Shown here one piece after another: positions 1-11,662 of a DNA stretch of 64,000 nucleotides (position 1 is its first letter; each line of letters begins with the position of its first letter). Under the pieces are notes generated by a model that was given only the letters and a program-made list of their open reading frames with translations, was not told the DNA's origin and ran no database searches. Source of the DNA: Cinnamomum chago (taxonomy: Eukaryota; Streptophyta; Magnoliopsida; Laurales; Lauraceae); assembly GCA_038049695.1 (NCBI GenBank), contig CP142453.1:35749501-35813500 (forward strand), read 5' to 3'. Made by a program: the position numbers and the translations under genes.

Positions 1-1269
1 ATATAGCTTTTTGAATTTTGAGAACGTTTACTATTAGTTAGACACGCTCAGGGAGGCCTGAGTGTACGTGCAAGCTTGGGGATGATCATTTTGATTTCCG
101 TTTTAATTATGATTTTTATTTCATTCAAATGGTTTTATTATTCACTACAATTTTCATTTTCAGCCCATCCGTATTTAAAGCCCAAAAGCCCAAGCTTTGG
201 CCCAAAAGGGTAAAATTGTCTTTTTATACCCAAATCTGGACACATGCTTCGAAATCTCAAAACCATGTCAAAATTATACTTTTTGGAAACTAGATTTTTC
301 GAGGATCATTTTATCCTTCTTCGTCGAGTTCGTTCGGGGCCCGCAAGATCATGTTTTCGTCGATGCAAGGATTAGACATAATGGGCCTCATTTGCAAAGT
401 ACTTAAGTCATTCTCCTTCCCCCTCCTTTCATTCTCATTTCTGCAACCCTAGAGAACCAAGCTCGAGAGAAAACCCTTGTTTCTTCTACCTTCCCCATCA
501 TGCATACCCTAGCTATGAGTCTCCAAATGGAATTATAAGACCACCATTTTCTTCCTCTCATCCAAAGCTCTTTATTGATGTTATTTCTTGAAAGTTATAG
601 TCGGGTAAGCTCTCCATTTTCTTCATCTCTTCTTGTTTGAGCATCTCTAGGTAAGAGTTTCAACCCATCTCTTCCATGGAGTCTTTTTAGCTCCTAAAGA
701 ACTTGTTTTTCATGCATGCAAACCCTTTGTGGAAATTGGTTCTTTGTTTTCAATTTAAATGAGTTTTGAATGGATTTTCATGGGGTTTTTGTAATGTTTG
801 GCTTAACTCTTGAGTATGAGTGGTTGAAGATGATTGTTTGGCATTTGGGCAAAGGCAAATAATCTCTATAGGTTGAATGTTACATGCGTTTTGTGGATTG
901 CATTGTTACTTTTGAAACTTGCATATAACTTGTTATTAATCTTCATTGTTATGTCTTCCTGGGATTTTTCCTATGTGTTTTCCATTCAAGTATGTGTTTT
1001 AATGTCAAGTGCTTTTCCAAACTCCTATATTCCATTTGATTTTTAAGCCCTTGTTTCATTAGAAAATTGGGTTTACTTTGGTAGAGAATGGAGAATGAAG
1101 GTTTAGATTGTGGATTGAATGATATGGAATTATGAAAATGACCCTTTGGAAAGCATAGAAGCTCAAGGGATTACAAGTGGTCTAAGGATGAGTAGAGAGA
1201 AAGAAATGAATAAGAAATCACATAAGAGAAGGGCAATTTCTGCACTAAGTGAGCACAGGCAGAAGCCTG

Positions 1270-1450
1270 TTCGCTCGAGCGACCATGCCGCTGCCTGGTT
1301 CGGGCGCAGACAGAAGTTTGTTCGTTTGAGCGACCCTTGGGTCCGCTCGAGCGAACTGTCCATTGTCTGGCCTGGAGCAGGACAGAGAGCTGTCCGCTCG
1401 AGCGACCCTTGTGGTCCACTCGAGCAAAGTGTCAATCTCGCTTGAGCGAA
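1270..1450. repeat. CTCGAG-type palindrome array in the enclosing LTR
   Basis: Six to seven copies of a CGCTCGAGCGA-like palindrome occur here. Central tetramers start at 1275, 1326, 1347, 1398, 1420 and 1442. The intervals 1326-1347, 1398-1420 and 1420-1442 are 21, 22 and 22 bp. Variants with a TTGA centre look like decayed TCGA. Confidence 0.8.
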
Positions 1451-1586
1451 CCTGCCAGATTCAGGAATTAGTTTTGTTTCCATTATGTATTTTCTTGAGG
1501 ATTGAAAACTAGACTATGTTAAGGGCTTTAGTTTGACATTGTGTAAACGAAAATTCAAAATGTAATTCAACTTCAGGGACACCAAT

Positions 1587-4500
1587 TGTGAGGTCCCACC
1601 CCTTGTGGGCCCTCAATTTGATTTGAATACTATTTAATAGTATATATTAGCTAATTATTCTAATTTATGGGTTAGTAAGGGTAATTATATATTTCCTAAG
1701 TTTTAGTTCGATTAGCCTAGTTGAGTTAGTAATAGAGTTAATAGGGAGTCTTTTGCAATTTCTAGGTAAGTTAGTGAGTGGAGGCCCTAGCTAAATATTA
1801 GTATTTTCCATACGGGGGTATCCATGAAAGACTCTTCTAGAACCTTCCCCCAAAGACCTAAATGCCCTCTACCCTAACCCTAATCCTATACAAACAAGAA
1901 GGGTATTTCAGTCCTTAGCTAAACCCCTAACTTATAAATACAACACATTTCCCCATAAACCTTAGCTACTATTCATCTTCTTCATTTCCCCTCTCCTTTC
2001 TCTCTTCTAGACCTAAGATCTGAGTTGGTTTTGTGCTTGAGAAGACCCTAGGAGCTGGGATTTTCTTCTTGATTGGATTGGCTCTCTCTCTTTCTCTTCC
2101 CTCTCTACAACCTTCCATTTCAAACAAGGCAAGTGCAATATACTTATTTAACATAGAATATATATTTCTATTCATTTGATTCTGTATTTTCAATTCAGTT
2201 GATATACATGTGCTAGATCTACCTATGAGCTTAGTATTGATGGATTTTTTTGGCATTGATGGATGAGATTTGCCCATTTGGAAGATCAATGGCCCGTTTA
2301 GGGTTGGATGGTAGTGCATTGTAGTGTTTTTGTGTTTTCTATTGATTTGGTGATGTTTGGGCGAGATTGGAGGAGTTTTAGTGGAAAAATGGGTGAAAGA
2401 GATGAAACCCAGAAATCTGGTTTTCTGCAGAATTGCGTGTGCCCGGTTGACCGACCCGTAGTCCGATCGACCGAGCACACTGAAACTGGGAAAAAAACCA
2501 GGTCTCAGTTATTTTTCCTGCAAAACTGACAGTCCAGTGTGTGCGGTCAACCGAGCCCTGCTTCGGGTCGACCGAGCACACAGATTCTGCAGAAAACAAC
2601 TGGGAGCTGGATTTTCCCTCAGATCCAGAAATCCTATGTACGCGGTCGACCGAGCCCTGCTCCGGGTCGACTGAGCACACAGGACCTGTAGTAGAAATGA
2701 CTGAGAGCTGGGACATCAATTTTTCAAGATTTCAGTATGCGCGGTCGACCGCCCAGGTCAGGAGATCGACCTAGCACACATGAAGTCCCTGAGATCAGGA
2801 CTTGCCTGCCAGGTGCCTGACCCAATTTTCTCAGTGCACTCGGTCGACCGACCAGGCCAGGAGGTCAGGTCGGTCGACCGAGTACACTGCACACTGGGTC
2901 GACCTGGGGTCAACATCCTGACCAATCCAGTGTACTCGGTCGACCGAGCCCTGTGCCAGGTCGACCGAGGACACTGAATTCAGTAAGTTTCTAGTTTTCA
3001 GTATCCTGAAGATGTGATTGTTTGTGGAGCCCATTGACCATCCAAATGGACTTCTATTGATGTGCCAAGCTCGAGTCAATGGTGTGGCTTAACCTTGACT
3101 CGTGGGGACCACCAAGTAGGGCTTTGGTTGTTTAATCTACGATGATTCGATCTTTAAACGTTGTCAATGATGCCCGTAACCTCAGGAGCACCAAACACAG
3201 TATCCTTTGGCATCTGAGACTTCATTTAGAGATCAAATTACCTGAGATGGACCTGGACCTGAATGTGGTCCACTACTTAGGTTGGATTATTGATAATTCC
3301 CTATTGATTCTTATATCTGAAGTTCATACTTCACCTTTCTTATTACTGTCACTCTTATGTCCTTTCTATAGCTTAGAACTGTTAATTAAATGGAAATGAA
3401 TGACCTGAACGTAGGATATCTTAGAGGTGACCCGATGGTGTGATTGTGAAACTACTGACCCGTGTCTGTGGCTAGGTAAGCCCTTTTATGGCCTAAGTAT
3501 GGATGTGTTATACCCTTAGAATTGGAGAGGTGTATTGTATTAGACTTATAACTCATTTTGGATGAAAATGAACTGTTTATCAGTGAAAATGGATTTGTTA
3601 TCTCGTTTGGACTGTTTTAGACCAGGCCATGTGTTTGATAGTCCTTGGTATGGATCCAATGAGTGGGCTTGGACTTGGATTGTAATCCATTGACTGATTT
3701 GATATTTGAACCCCTTAGAGACAATGTTATGACCTTGTTCACGCAAGACAAAGCCTAGACAGACACAGACCTTTAGAGTTTCCTCGAGTCGGCATAGGCA
3801 TTCACTCAGTTGATTTAAGCTCAGCCTTTGAACTGATCATCACTGGTAGAACCTATTTATGAGTGTTGAGTGAGTTATCATGATGAGCTATGTTTTAGAC
3901 GGACGGTGTGATACCGAATCCAGTCTCCCCGAGTGACGAGTGTGGTGAGATTGTTGAGTGTTTTGCGGGGTTAGTAATCCCCAGCACTGGTGAGATTCCC
4001 CGCCGCGACTGTGTTCAGTATGGGAGGGCCGCGGCATAATATCCCGCGGTATCCAGCTCGTGTGAATGTGCCATATTGTATTAGAGTAGATGTTGCATAT
4101 TGTCCTGATTCGATATGTTTATCTTGCTCAACTGCCTAGATCATGTATCTTGATATTCTTTAACTGTGTAACTGTCTCTACTCTTTTGAAATATATGTAC
4201 TATATTACTTTTATACTGTGACTTGCCAGATCTTTAGATCTGACCCATTTTGGTGCTTAGGTCTTGACCCCGAGTACGCGGACGATGCGCTCGTAGAGGT
4301 GCCCGTAGCCGGAAATTACGTTTGGGGACCGGCCGACCACGATGTCGAGCCGGAGGGTGGAGAGCCAGTGCCAGGGCTTTGAGCGTTATCTTTGCTTGGG
4401 CTTTTGAGTGGTTTTGTAGTGAGCTGGGTAGCAGTTAAAATTTAATTGATCTTTGATCTTAACAGTTGATACTTATAAACTAGACTATAGTTCTATTCAC

Positions 4501-4704
4501 ATTTGATATGTATTGATACATATTGCTTCCACATTACTTCTTATGCTTCCGCAATTTAACCATTGTTATTATATTGTTTAAAAGTTTTAAATTGGACCTC
4601 ACTGTGGACCTTCGATTTTGGAAGTTTTCGGATTTTTCGGAAAGTAGAGCGCCAACTTCGGAAATTCTGATGACTTTCTCGGTATCCGGAATTTGGGCGT
4701 TACA
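1587..4704 (+). mobile_element. Solo LTR, 3.1 kb, probably Gypsy-type
   Basis: The LTR starts TGTGAGGTCCCACC and ends GGGCGTTACA. It is flanked on both sides by the 5-bp target-site duplication CCAAT (1582-1586 and 4705-4709). No internal region or second LTR is present, so it is a solo LTR. A TATA-like TATAAATA lies at about 1934, followed by a pyrimidine-rich leader, consistent with an LTR promoter in plus orientation. An array of GTCGAC palindromes fills 2437-2976. A GC-richer block at 3900-4390 precedes the 3' end. At 3118 bp it is long for a solo LTR. Superfamily is inferred from the terminal sequences only. Confidence 0.8.
2437..2976. repeat. GTCGAC-type paired-palindrome array, period about 99 bp
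   Basis: Six units each contain two CGGTCGACCGA-like palindromes, framed by a GTGTGC-like start and a GCACAC-like end, so each unit is also an imperfect hairpin. First centres of the units start at 2447, 2547, 2646, 2745, 2844 and 2940, giving periods of 100, 99, 99, 99 and 96 bp. Second centres lie 20, 21, 21, 21, 30 and 21 bp further on. Spacers between units are less conserved. Confidence 0.85.
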
Positions 4705-5235
4705 CCAATTCACATTATTTTTCTTACATTAGGTTTCAATTACACAAAGGTCAATGAATGGCCTCAACATAGGCTTGATGGATTTCGTGTTTGAACTTCA
4801 ATTTTGGTATGATAAATACCATCGTGCATTCATTTTGAATTTCAAATATATTGTATTTTTTATGCCCAGGTGCAGGTGACGTTGCCTTTGAGGAGGAGTG
4901 TCCGGAGGAGGTTATTGAGCCACCCTCAGTCAGAGAGTGGCAACCCGACGATGTCAACTCGACGTCAGGCGGGATCTTGAGTTTCGCTTCCTTTTGTCTT
5001 AGGTTCTTTTTATTATTTTGGGAATTGTACAAAGGCCTCTTATGGGTTGTAACAAAACTTAACTTATTTTTGTATTAGCTTTACAACTTGAATTTAATGG
5101 GAATGCTATGTTAAATTCTCTACTTGTGATACCTTATCTTGATACTACCATCTTTGCACTTGAAATTTTATTCGTGCTTGTCTTGATGTGATTTGCTACA
5201 TGCTTCCGCAAACTTATTTGTGTGGGTTAGATTCC

Positions 5236-5379
5236 ACGTGTCTCGGAATCCTCACCGCGGGAACCTGTGGAAAATCTGTCGTGGACCCAGGCATCAGTCT
5301 GAGGTCGCGACAGAATCCTCACCGCGGGAACCTATGGGAAATCTGTCATGGGCCCGGGCCTCGGTCTGGGGTCGCGACA
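5236..5379 (+). repeat. Imperfect tandem duplication at the LTR 3' end
   Basis: Two copies of a ~70-bp segment beginning GAATCCTCACCGCGGGAACC and ending GGTCGCGACA lie head to tail. The second copy supplies the LTR terminus, so the terminus itself is duplicated. Confidence 0.7.
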
Positions 5380-6166
5380 ACCTGCACCATCTGTAGTTGC
5401 AGAAGGTCATGGGCTACCGCTGCACCATCTGAACGGCGAGAGGTCGTTTCAGGTTCCGTCTCGGAACCCAGTTAAAGAAGAATCACTACCTGGGCTCCGG
5501 CGATGGGCAGAGCAGTTCGGATCTTCTTGTCCTGGTCCGCGAGAGCTGACACTTCCGTGGTCCTCCTCCCTCTACAACATCTCCGACTTTTTGTCTCCTC
5601 TCTCCGATTCTGGGCATTATTGCCTATGACGCGGGCCGCCGTAAAAGCAACCCTTGCACCCCATCAGAGTTTGAGATCTTCATTGAGAGAAAACCCATCT
5701 CCATTGATTTCTCAAATATTTCGAGCACTCCATCATCTCCAGATTCTTCTTCTTCTTCTTCTGGGGTTCGTTTGTTGTGTGCTTATTTTGATGTGCATGG
5801 GAAGGTGCATCTGTATGATCCGAGTATGAATCGGGCTGAAAATATCTACCTTGGATTTGACTTGAGAGTTTGAAGGATCAACCCAAACAATTAATTAACA
5901 TGTCAAATTCATGTTTGGTTGGAATGTCAAATGATGAGTGGACTCTATCTAAACACAACTTGTTATTAATTGGGTAAGAAGCCTCAGTCTTAACCAATCT
6001 GAAAATTAGAAAGGGTTGTTCGCTCAGCTGGTTAAGAAGGTATAGTGTTCGTGAGTCCCTTAAAATTAAAAGGAAGAGGTGAAAAAAGGTTCATGAGCCC
6101 CCACAAGTAATGGTTTCAAGAACATTTTAGTCTACTTTACTATTCTTTCATGTAATAGAAAAACTT
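5380..6166. other. Intergenic; weak coding-like stretch, no gene called
   Basis: GC-richer sequence at 5380-5870 contains overlapping open frames. One frame over about 5640-5870 reads as plausible protein, with a Ser-rich run from a TTC repeat, and ends at a stop near 5870. I recognise no family and see no supporting splice structure. It may be a relic exon. A tRNA-like fragment (GCTCAGCTGGTTAAG) near 6020 may be a decayed SINE head. Confidence 0.3.
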
Positions 6167-6383
6167 AACCCCAAGGGGTTGGCCGAGTGGTCAGGATCAC
6201 GGTTTCTTCCTCTTTCGGAGTTAGAGGTCTTGGTATCGACCCGGGTTTCCCCTTCTTCAAGAATCGAAGGTTGTGTCTACCCACTAGTGCTACCACCTTG
6301 GTTCCACATCGGTGTTTACTCGGCTTCCCTCTAGGCCCGGAGGGATTAGTCCGGCCCAAAGGGTTGGGAACCCAACTTAAAAC
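6167..6383 (+). mobile_element. tRNA-derived SINE, Au-like, copy 1
   Basis: It begins AACCCCAAGGGGTTGGCCGA with a box-A-like TGGCCGAGTGGT, then a box-B-like GGTATCGACCC. Its 3' part reads CTTCCCTCTAGGCCCGGAGG followed by GATTAGTCCGGCCCAAAGGG. The same head and tail recur at 54902-55057, which shows a dispersed family. The tail wording resembles the angiosperm Au SINE. Not a functional tRNA: the head does not fold into a full cloverleaf by eye. Confidence 0.65.
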
Positions 6384-6744
6384 AAACGGGGAGGAGGGCT
6401 GTGGAGGGTGCCACGTCATCAGTAGGTGAGTTCTCCTTTAAGAAAAATACTTATAAAATCACACAAAGCTTTGAGTTTAATGTGGGCCACTACACCTCTC
6501 CAACACCTCCCAAATCTCCTCCCTAAATCTCTCCATTTAAATTAAGATTATGGTTTCCTAAACCTACATTTCTAAAATCCTTCTAACTTCCCTTAAAATC
6601 TCTCTGTTCCTAACTTTTCTATTTTATCTTAATCCTCATATCACTCTCAAATCTTAATCCATCCTAAAATTTGTCTAACCAATCCTCTTATCATTATGAT
6701 TTTGGTATTAACTTTTTAAATTGTTGGATTCACTCATGTGATGG

Positions 6745-7270
6745 ATTCTCATGCACATTACATACTGCTTTGCTATTTATTACTTGACAAAATGAGCTCA
6801 TATCAGGGCTCACCCTAATGCACACCTGCATTCATTAGGAGCTCATTAGAATTCTCATGCACATTACATATTGTTATGCTATTTATTACTTAACAAAATG
6901 AGATCAGATTAGGGCCCACCCTGATGCACGTCTACATTTATTAGGAGCATATAGACCATACATGTAATTGAGATCCACAAGGTGGGTCCCACATAATTAT
7001 TGGTATGCAATTGTTATTAGTTTCCACGCCTTTTGGTTTCTAATTGGCTACACGGCTTGCACTACGGGCCCCACATGTGATATTGTTACTTCACAAAAGC
7101 ATGAAGCTTAATTGAAGTGGCCCACCATATGCCATTAATCACATAGATATGCATGAAGCTCTGAGATTTTCACCGATGGAAATCTTATAATAAATCCCTA
7201 AGCCTCACATGAGAGATTTTACTTCACAAAGGCTTGAAGTATACTTGAAGTGGCCCACCACATGCCATTG
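6745..7270. repeat. Two degenerate local duplications
   Basis: A ~96-bp segment starting ATTCTCATGCACATTACATA at 6745 is repeated at 6851 (period 106). A second pair, around TTACTTCACAAA...GAAGTGGCCCACCA, occurs at about 7085-7138 and 7214-7270. The rest of 6384-7864 is AT-rich with no gene that I can support. Confidence 0.6.
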
Positions 7271-7864
7271 ATCCATAAAAATCAACCTTAATTCGAGGAA
7301 GACCAATGGAGTTGGATTATCAATGGGGAAACAAATAGGCCCAAAAAGAAAATAATATGCATCTGCGAATGCATATTATTGATCATGCTAATTTCTTCTT
7401 TGAGGTATCACTAGGTTTTATAATAAAAGAAATGCAATCCTTTGGACTGAATTTAGGAAGGAGTTAGAGTTATATATATTAAATTCCAAATGTCATCGAT
7501 AATTATTTAGTCAAAAGTGCAAGAGCTAGAGTAACTTTCAAAAATACTTTATCCTTTATCCGAAAGTGCCTTAAAAATTTGGGCTTCATATTTCAACGAT
7601 TTGGATAGAAAATAGATATACAAAGAAAGTGGCCCCTCATGTGTAAAAAATAACTGAACGCTTTTAATACCTTTTTATTATATTTTTTACAAGTTCAATC
7701 TTAGGTGAGATCAACCCATATTGGAATTAAAACTTTGCAACATCCCACGAAAAGGTGGATATTCATTTGAACCGTCCAGAATTTAAATAGATAGAGCCCA
7801 CCAAATAGTTTTACTTCTTTTCCTTTGTTTGGTGAGAAGAAAGAAGAAAAAGGCATATTTGAAA

Positions 7865-8003
7865 GAAAAACTCTACTTGGCCCGACCTGGGGGACCGGAT
7901 TCTGGCCCGGTCCCCCAGGAGGACCCTCTCCCTGGGAACCAAGGGTCCTCCTGGGGGACCGGGCCCGAATCCGGTCCCCAAGTCGGGCCAAGTAGCACGA
8001 TTG
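7865..8003. mobile_element. GC-rich 139-bp foldback flanked by 9-bp direct repeats
   Basis: Arms 7873-~7927 and ~7941-7995 are near-perfect inverted repeats (CTACTTGGCCCGAC against GTCGGGCCAAGTAG at the outer ends) with a short loop. The 9-bp direct repeat TATTTGAAA lies symmetrically at 7856-7864 and 8004-8012, each 8 bp outside the arms. This fits a tiny Mutator-like MITE with decayed tips, or another foldback. The arms are far more GC-rich than the surrounding DNA. A hairpin RNA gene is the main alternative. Confidence 0.55.
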
Positions 8004-8242
8004 TATTTGAAATTAAAAGAAAAGAGATAAAGGAGAGACCAATCAGGGATCTTCGTTCGTCTCCTTAACATTTTTCCTTTCTATAAGTGGTTCACAATAT
8101 CAAAAATCGACCATCACATTAACTCCCTTTGATGGGAATTAGATCAAAGAAAGGAAATATGAAAAATAAATACCGAACCAAGTACACTAGTAATTAAAAT
8201 CCTAAAAAAGTCAAAGGTTGGGTCTCAATGATTGGAAAAAGA

Positions 8243-8268
8243 CCCCCCCCCCCCCCCCCCCCCCCCCC
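8243..8268. repeat. Poly-C homopolymer (26 C)
   Basis: An uninterrupted run of 26 C follows GGAAAAAGA. It may be real or a length-uncertain assembly region. Confidence 0.9.
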
Positions 8269-8479
8269 AACCACTCTATAATTCAAATCTCAGGAAAGTG
8301 AAAGGTCCCTATTGCGTCTGGCTTACACAGCTACACCCTTCACCCTTCAGTCCTTCACCACTTTAGTAATCCCTCATTGATCTTATTTGAAGATAAATTC
8401 CTATGTATTCAGTCGAGATGGACCCCAAAAATCTTGCTTAAGGGGCCATTGTGTAAATAAATATTTAGGAGGACCATAT

Positions 8480-9300
8480 GTGGAAAAAAAGGACTTTTCT
8501 GAAAAAACCCCCTTAGATGGCCCTACACGAAAAAGGACCTCATAATTTCTACTGAATAAAGAAAAAAAGCCCTACCAATTTTGACCTCTTTTTTAACCTT
8601 TAAAACTGTGAGTTGAGAAACAATATCATCGCTCGTGTCTTCTTTTTTTATTCCTCTTCTCCATCTCCTCCACTCCATTTCTCTTTAGCCGAATCTTTTT
8701 TTTTTTTTCCATTTTTCCTGCTTGTCTTTAGCCTGACCTTGTTTTAGGAAACCTTGCAAAGGTCTCAGACTAAATATATCAGATGATGGGATGAAGAACC
8801 CGCGGGTTCCTGCAGCATTTTAAGGCCATCTTTACGAGTCTCCGCCGTAGCTAGCTAGACCTTTGGGCATGGAAATTGAATGTTACTCACAAACTCCAAA
8901 CATTTTGCTAGTGCGCTTTGAATGATTGGTTGCCTACCCGATCACTGTCCTATGTTTAGACATCACATATTTTTGCAATGGTCCTTTCACGCTAAAGTCT
9001 GGAACCTACTACTTCCCAGGGTTGGTCCCGATTCCTTGCAAGCACCAATCTTAATCTTTCCTGGCTCTTATGGTTTTGGCGAAAAGTGTCCCAGCATAAT
9101 CTACACCTTAGGATCATAGTGACATGGTACATTCGGAGGAGAGAGAAGATAAATAAAGAAGAGGAAAAAGAAGACACGAGTATAAAGGTTAAAATAGACA
9201 GCAAGGCCTTCTATGTGTAGTAAAAAACTATAAGATCCTTTTTCGTGCATGGGGCATCTTAGGTTTTTTTTTTTTCATAAAATCCTTGAAAAAACCATGA
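8480..9300. mobile_element. Degraded long-TIR element, possibly Mutator-like
   Basis: Sequence from about 8485 to 8690 (with ACGAAAAAGGACCTCATA and CTCGTGTCTTCTTTTT) recurs inverted at about 9127-9300 (TATAAGATCCTTTTTCGTGC; AAAGAAGACACGAG). The TIRs are thus near 180-200 bp. The internal ~440 bp hold no recognised domain. I could not fix the exact ends or a convincing TSD. Confidence 0.5.
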
Positions 9301-10309
9301 AATCTAAAAAAATTTAGATTGTTTTATAAAAACTTAAAGCGCCATGTGTATAAAAACCCTGTTCCTCCAGTGCCTGCAACCCTCCAACAACCTGAGTTTT
9401 CCCTCGTAGTATTCTCTCCTTTCTATCATCAATGGTTATCTTGAGCGCTGTTTTAATTTTCTCTTTTCTTTTAATCACTCCATTCTCTCTTTGAATTCTC
9501 TTATCTGCTATCAATGGTTTGAAGTGGAATATTCATAACCATCTGTAGTGCCACTACCTCCATCGATGATCTCACCGACGCTATAATTATGATTGGTAAT
9601 TAGTGGACTCCCATGATGAAGGAAAAAAAAATGACAGAAAAGGTAGCCAGAGGGAGATGAGGGAAGCCGGAGTAGCTCAGCAGCAAGTGCATGTGGTTGT
9701 GGCCCTCGAGAGGGTGGGATGGAAGAAAGGCGTTGATGCTACAAAAGATAGAAACACAAAAGATAGAAAACATGGGTGCTGGAGTTGATGCTACAACAGT
9801 TGAGAAACATAGCAACTATGCGTTTTGACTTTTGAAGACAAAAGGATTTTTTGATTTGGAAAAGGGATTGACTGATGACGGGCATTGACAATGAATGAAT
9901 CAAGTAGCATTGAAGCAGAGAATGGGTAGCAGGTTGTGGTTGACGAAGAAATGGGATTTGGAACTTGGAAGCACCCATTGTTCTTATAGCTGGTCCCGAG
10001 TTCACCTAAAACTAATTCCAACATGCAAAAGCTTCTGGAAATCAATCAAGAGATGTAGAGCATGGACATGATAACAATGTTGAAATAAAAATCTTACCAG
10101 CAGTCCGGATAGTATAAAAAGATAAGGGAGGAGTCCAAGAATGACGAGAGAGAGGAGCTCAATTGTTTTCACCTTCAGCTTTGAGAAATACGCATGATTC
10201 AACAACCTGGATGGTCATATGGGATGGGATGTATACATGCATCCTATTGGATCAATGTTCAGATGCTGGAAATTGGTATTTACAAGGTTCTTAGGATCGC
10301 TCATGCGAA
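9301..10309. other. Intergenic 3' of the U-box gene
   Basis: No gene or element is recognised. Small ORFs here lack family features. The 3' UTR and poly(A) site of the minus-strand U-box gene must lie here, but I could not place a signal with confidence. Confidence 0.5.
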
Positions 10310-11597
10310 TCATGCAGTGTGTAAAATCCTATTCAATCTCTCAAGGATGCCCGCGGCCTTCCTCCGAGCCCTTGAAGTGCCATTTAGTGCAAGCCGAGAG
10401 AGTGTTCCATTGGAATTCTCTTCCTCCCTGATTTCCCTCAGCTTTGTCCTATCATAGATACAGATTGAGTAGAGAATGGCTACTGAATTCTCCCCATTGC
10501 GCCCGCAGGTGCTCTCTCTAATGATGCTAAGCAAGCAAGTCACCGCACCACACCTACCCATCTCCTCCACAGCTTGCTGATTGCTCGATAGAATGGCCAA
10601 TATAGCTAAGGACTCATCAATGAGTGATTGATTTATGATGGTCTTAAGGGCCACTCGTACTGCGCCATCTCTAACAGCTCTGGTTTTGTTCTCATGCACC
10701 ATACACAAGTTGAAAATTGCAGAGGCAGCATCTTTTCTAGCTACAGAATTCCCATGTTCTAGAAGGTCAACAAGAGGCTTCATGGCACCCAATTCACCGA
10801 TCTTGATCTTGTTGCAATCGAGAGCCGATAAAGAGAAAAGCGCAGCTGCTGAATTTCTCCTAGTTTCCATGCTTCCAGTTTTCAAGGCATCCATGAGCAG
10901 CGGGATAGCTTGGGGATTCTCTGCAAGGGTCGTCTTGTTGTTGTCATTGATGGAGAGATTCAAGATCGTTGTGACAACATCTTCTTTGACTTCAGGGTGA
11001 CAATCAAGGTCTTTTCGCGATAACAGAGACAGTAACTGTGGGATAGCATTGGGGGTCTCTCCAAGAAGCACACGGAAAGACGGCATCCGCTTGGTGAGCG
11101 ATCGGAGCTCTTTTGCAGCCTCTTTCTGCTCAGAGATGGATGGGACAGAGATCTTCTCCAGCAATGAACTGAGGTGGATTTGCTCCTTCTGTGTAAGCCC
11201 TTCCTTCTCAGAGTTAAGAACAGAAGAGGGTAGTTCCACCCCATTATCCTCACACCATTTTGAGATCATATTCCAGATCAAATGATTGGGAGTGAGGATA
11301 GAATGAGAAAGGACCTGCTGGGTCCGAGGGCACGTCCGATGCCCAGCATTGAGCCATGCCTGTATAAATGGTCGGTCATACGTCTGCATGTACATACAAT
11401 TAAAAGGTCAGTAATGCAAACAATAACAATAATGGGTTGTTGGAAAATTTCACAATTGCACGGGCATTCTGTAAAGTTCAATCAAACGCATGCATCTCAG
11501 TTGTCACACTCACACATGAAAGATAATTAAGTGATAAAACAAGATTAAATAATCCAACAGGAGATTTCTGGATGCTATCACAACCTTAAGAAGATAT

Positions 11598-11662
<65 letters not shown>

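Larger units (their letters stand above)
1..5379 (+). mobile_element. LTR (truncated by window edge), probably Gypsy-like, interrupted by a solo LTR
   Basis: The outer parts (1-1586 and 4710-5379) read as one long non-coding LTR-like unit, with no ORF matching a known domain. Its right end is GGGGTCGCGACA at 5368-5379, the kind of terminus that pairs with a TGTCGCGACC start in many plant LTRs. The left end lies outside the window. A CTCGAG-type palindrome array sits at 1270-1450. Near its end is an imperfect tandem duplication (about 5236-5379). Assignment to Gypsy is inference from style; no internal domains are visible. Strand is a guess from the terminus. Confidence 0.45.

Noticed and set aside
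1119-1483. Overlapping 60-108 aa ORFs on both strands
   Set aside because: Created by the palindromic CTCGAG array; no domain.
2437-2976. Regularly spaced palindromic repeats resembling a CRISPR array
   Set aside because: Period is ~99 bp, repeats are short and variable, the DNA is a plant LTR and there are no cas genes.
1270-2976. CTCGAG and GTCGAC clusters as cloning-vector linker contamination
   Set aside because: The hexamers lie in variable longer palindromes within LTRs that have TSDs; no vector sequence is present.
5188-5829. ORFs of 67-108 aa
   Set aside because: The first part lies in the duplicated LTR end. The rest has no recognised domain, so I left it as a weak coding-like stretch.
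6187-6429. 80-aa ORF and its minus-strand partner
   Set aside because: They lie in the Au-like SINE.
7701-8071. Gly/Pro-rich ORFs on both strands
   Set aside because: Produced by the GC-rich hairpin, which is open in several frames because it is palindromic.
8243-8268. Poly-C run as a functional element
   Set aside because: A homopolymer with no context; its length may be a sequencing artefact.
10635-11000. 121-aa plus-strand ORF
   Set aside because: Antisense shadow of the U-box/ARM exon 2.
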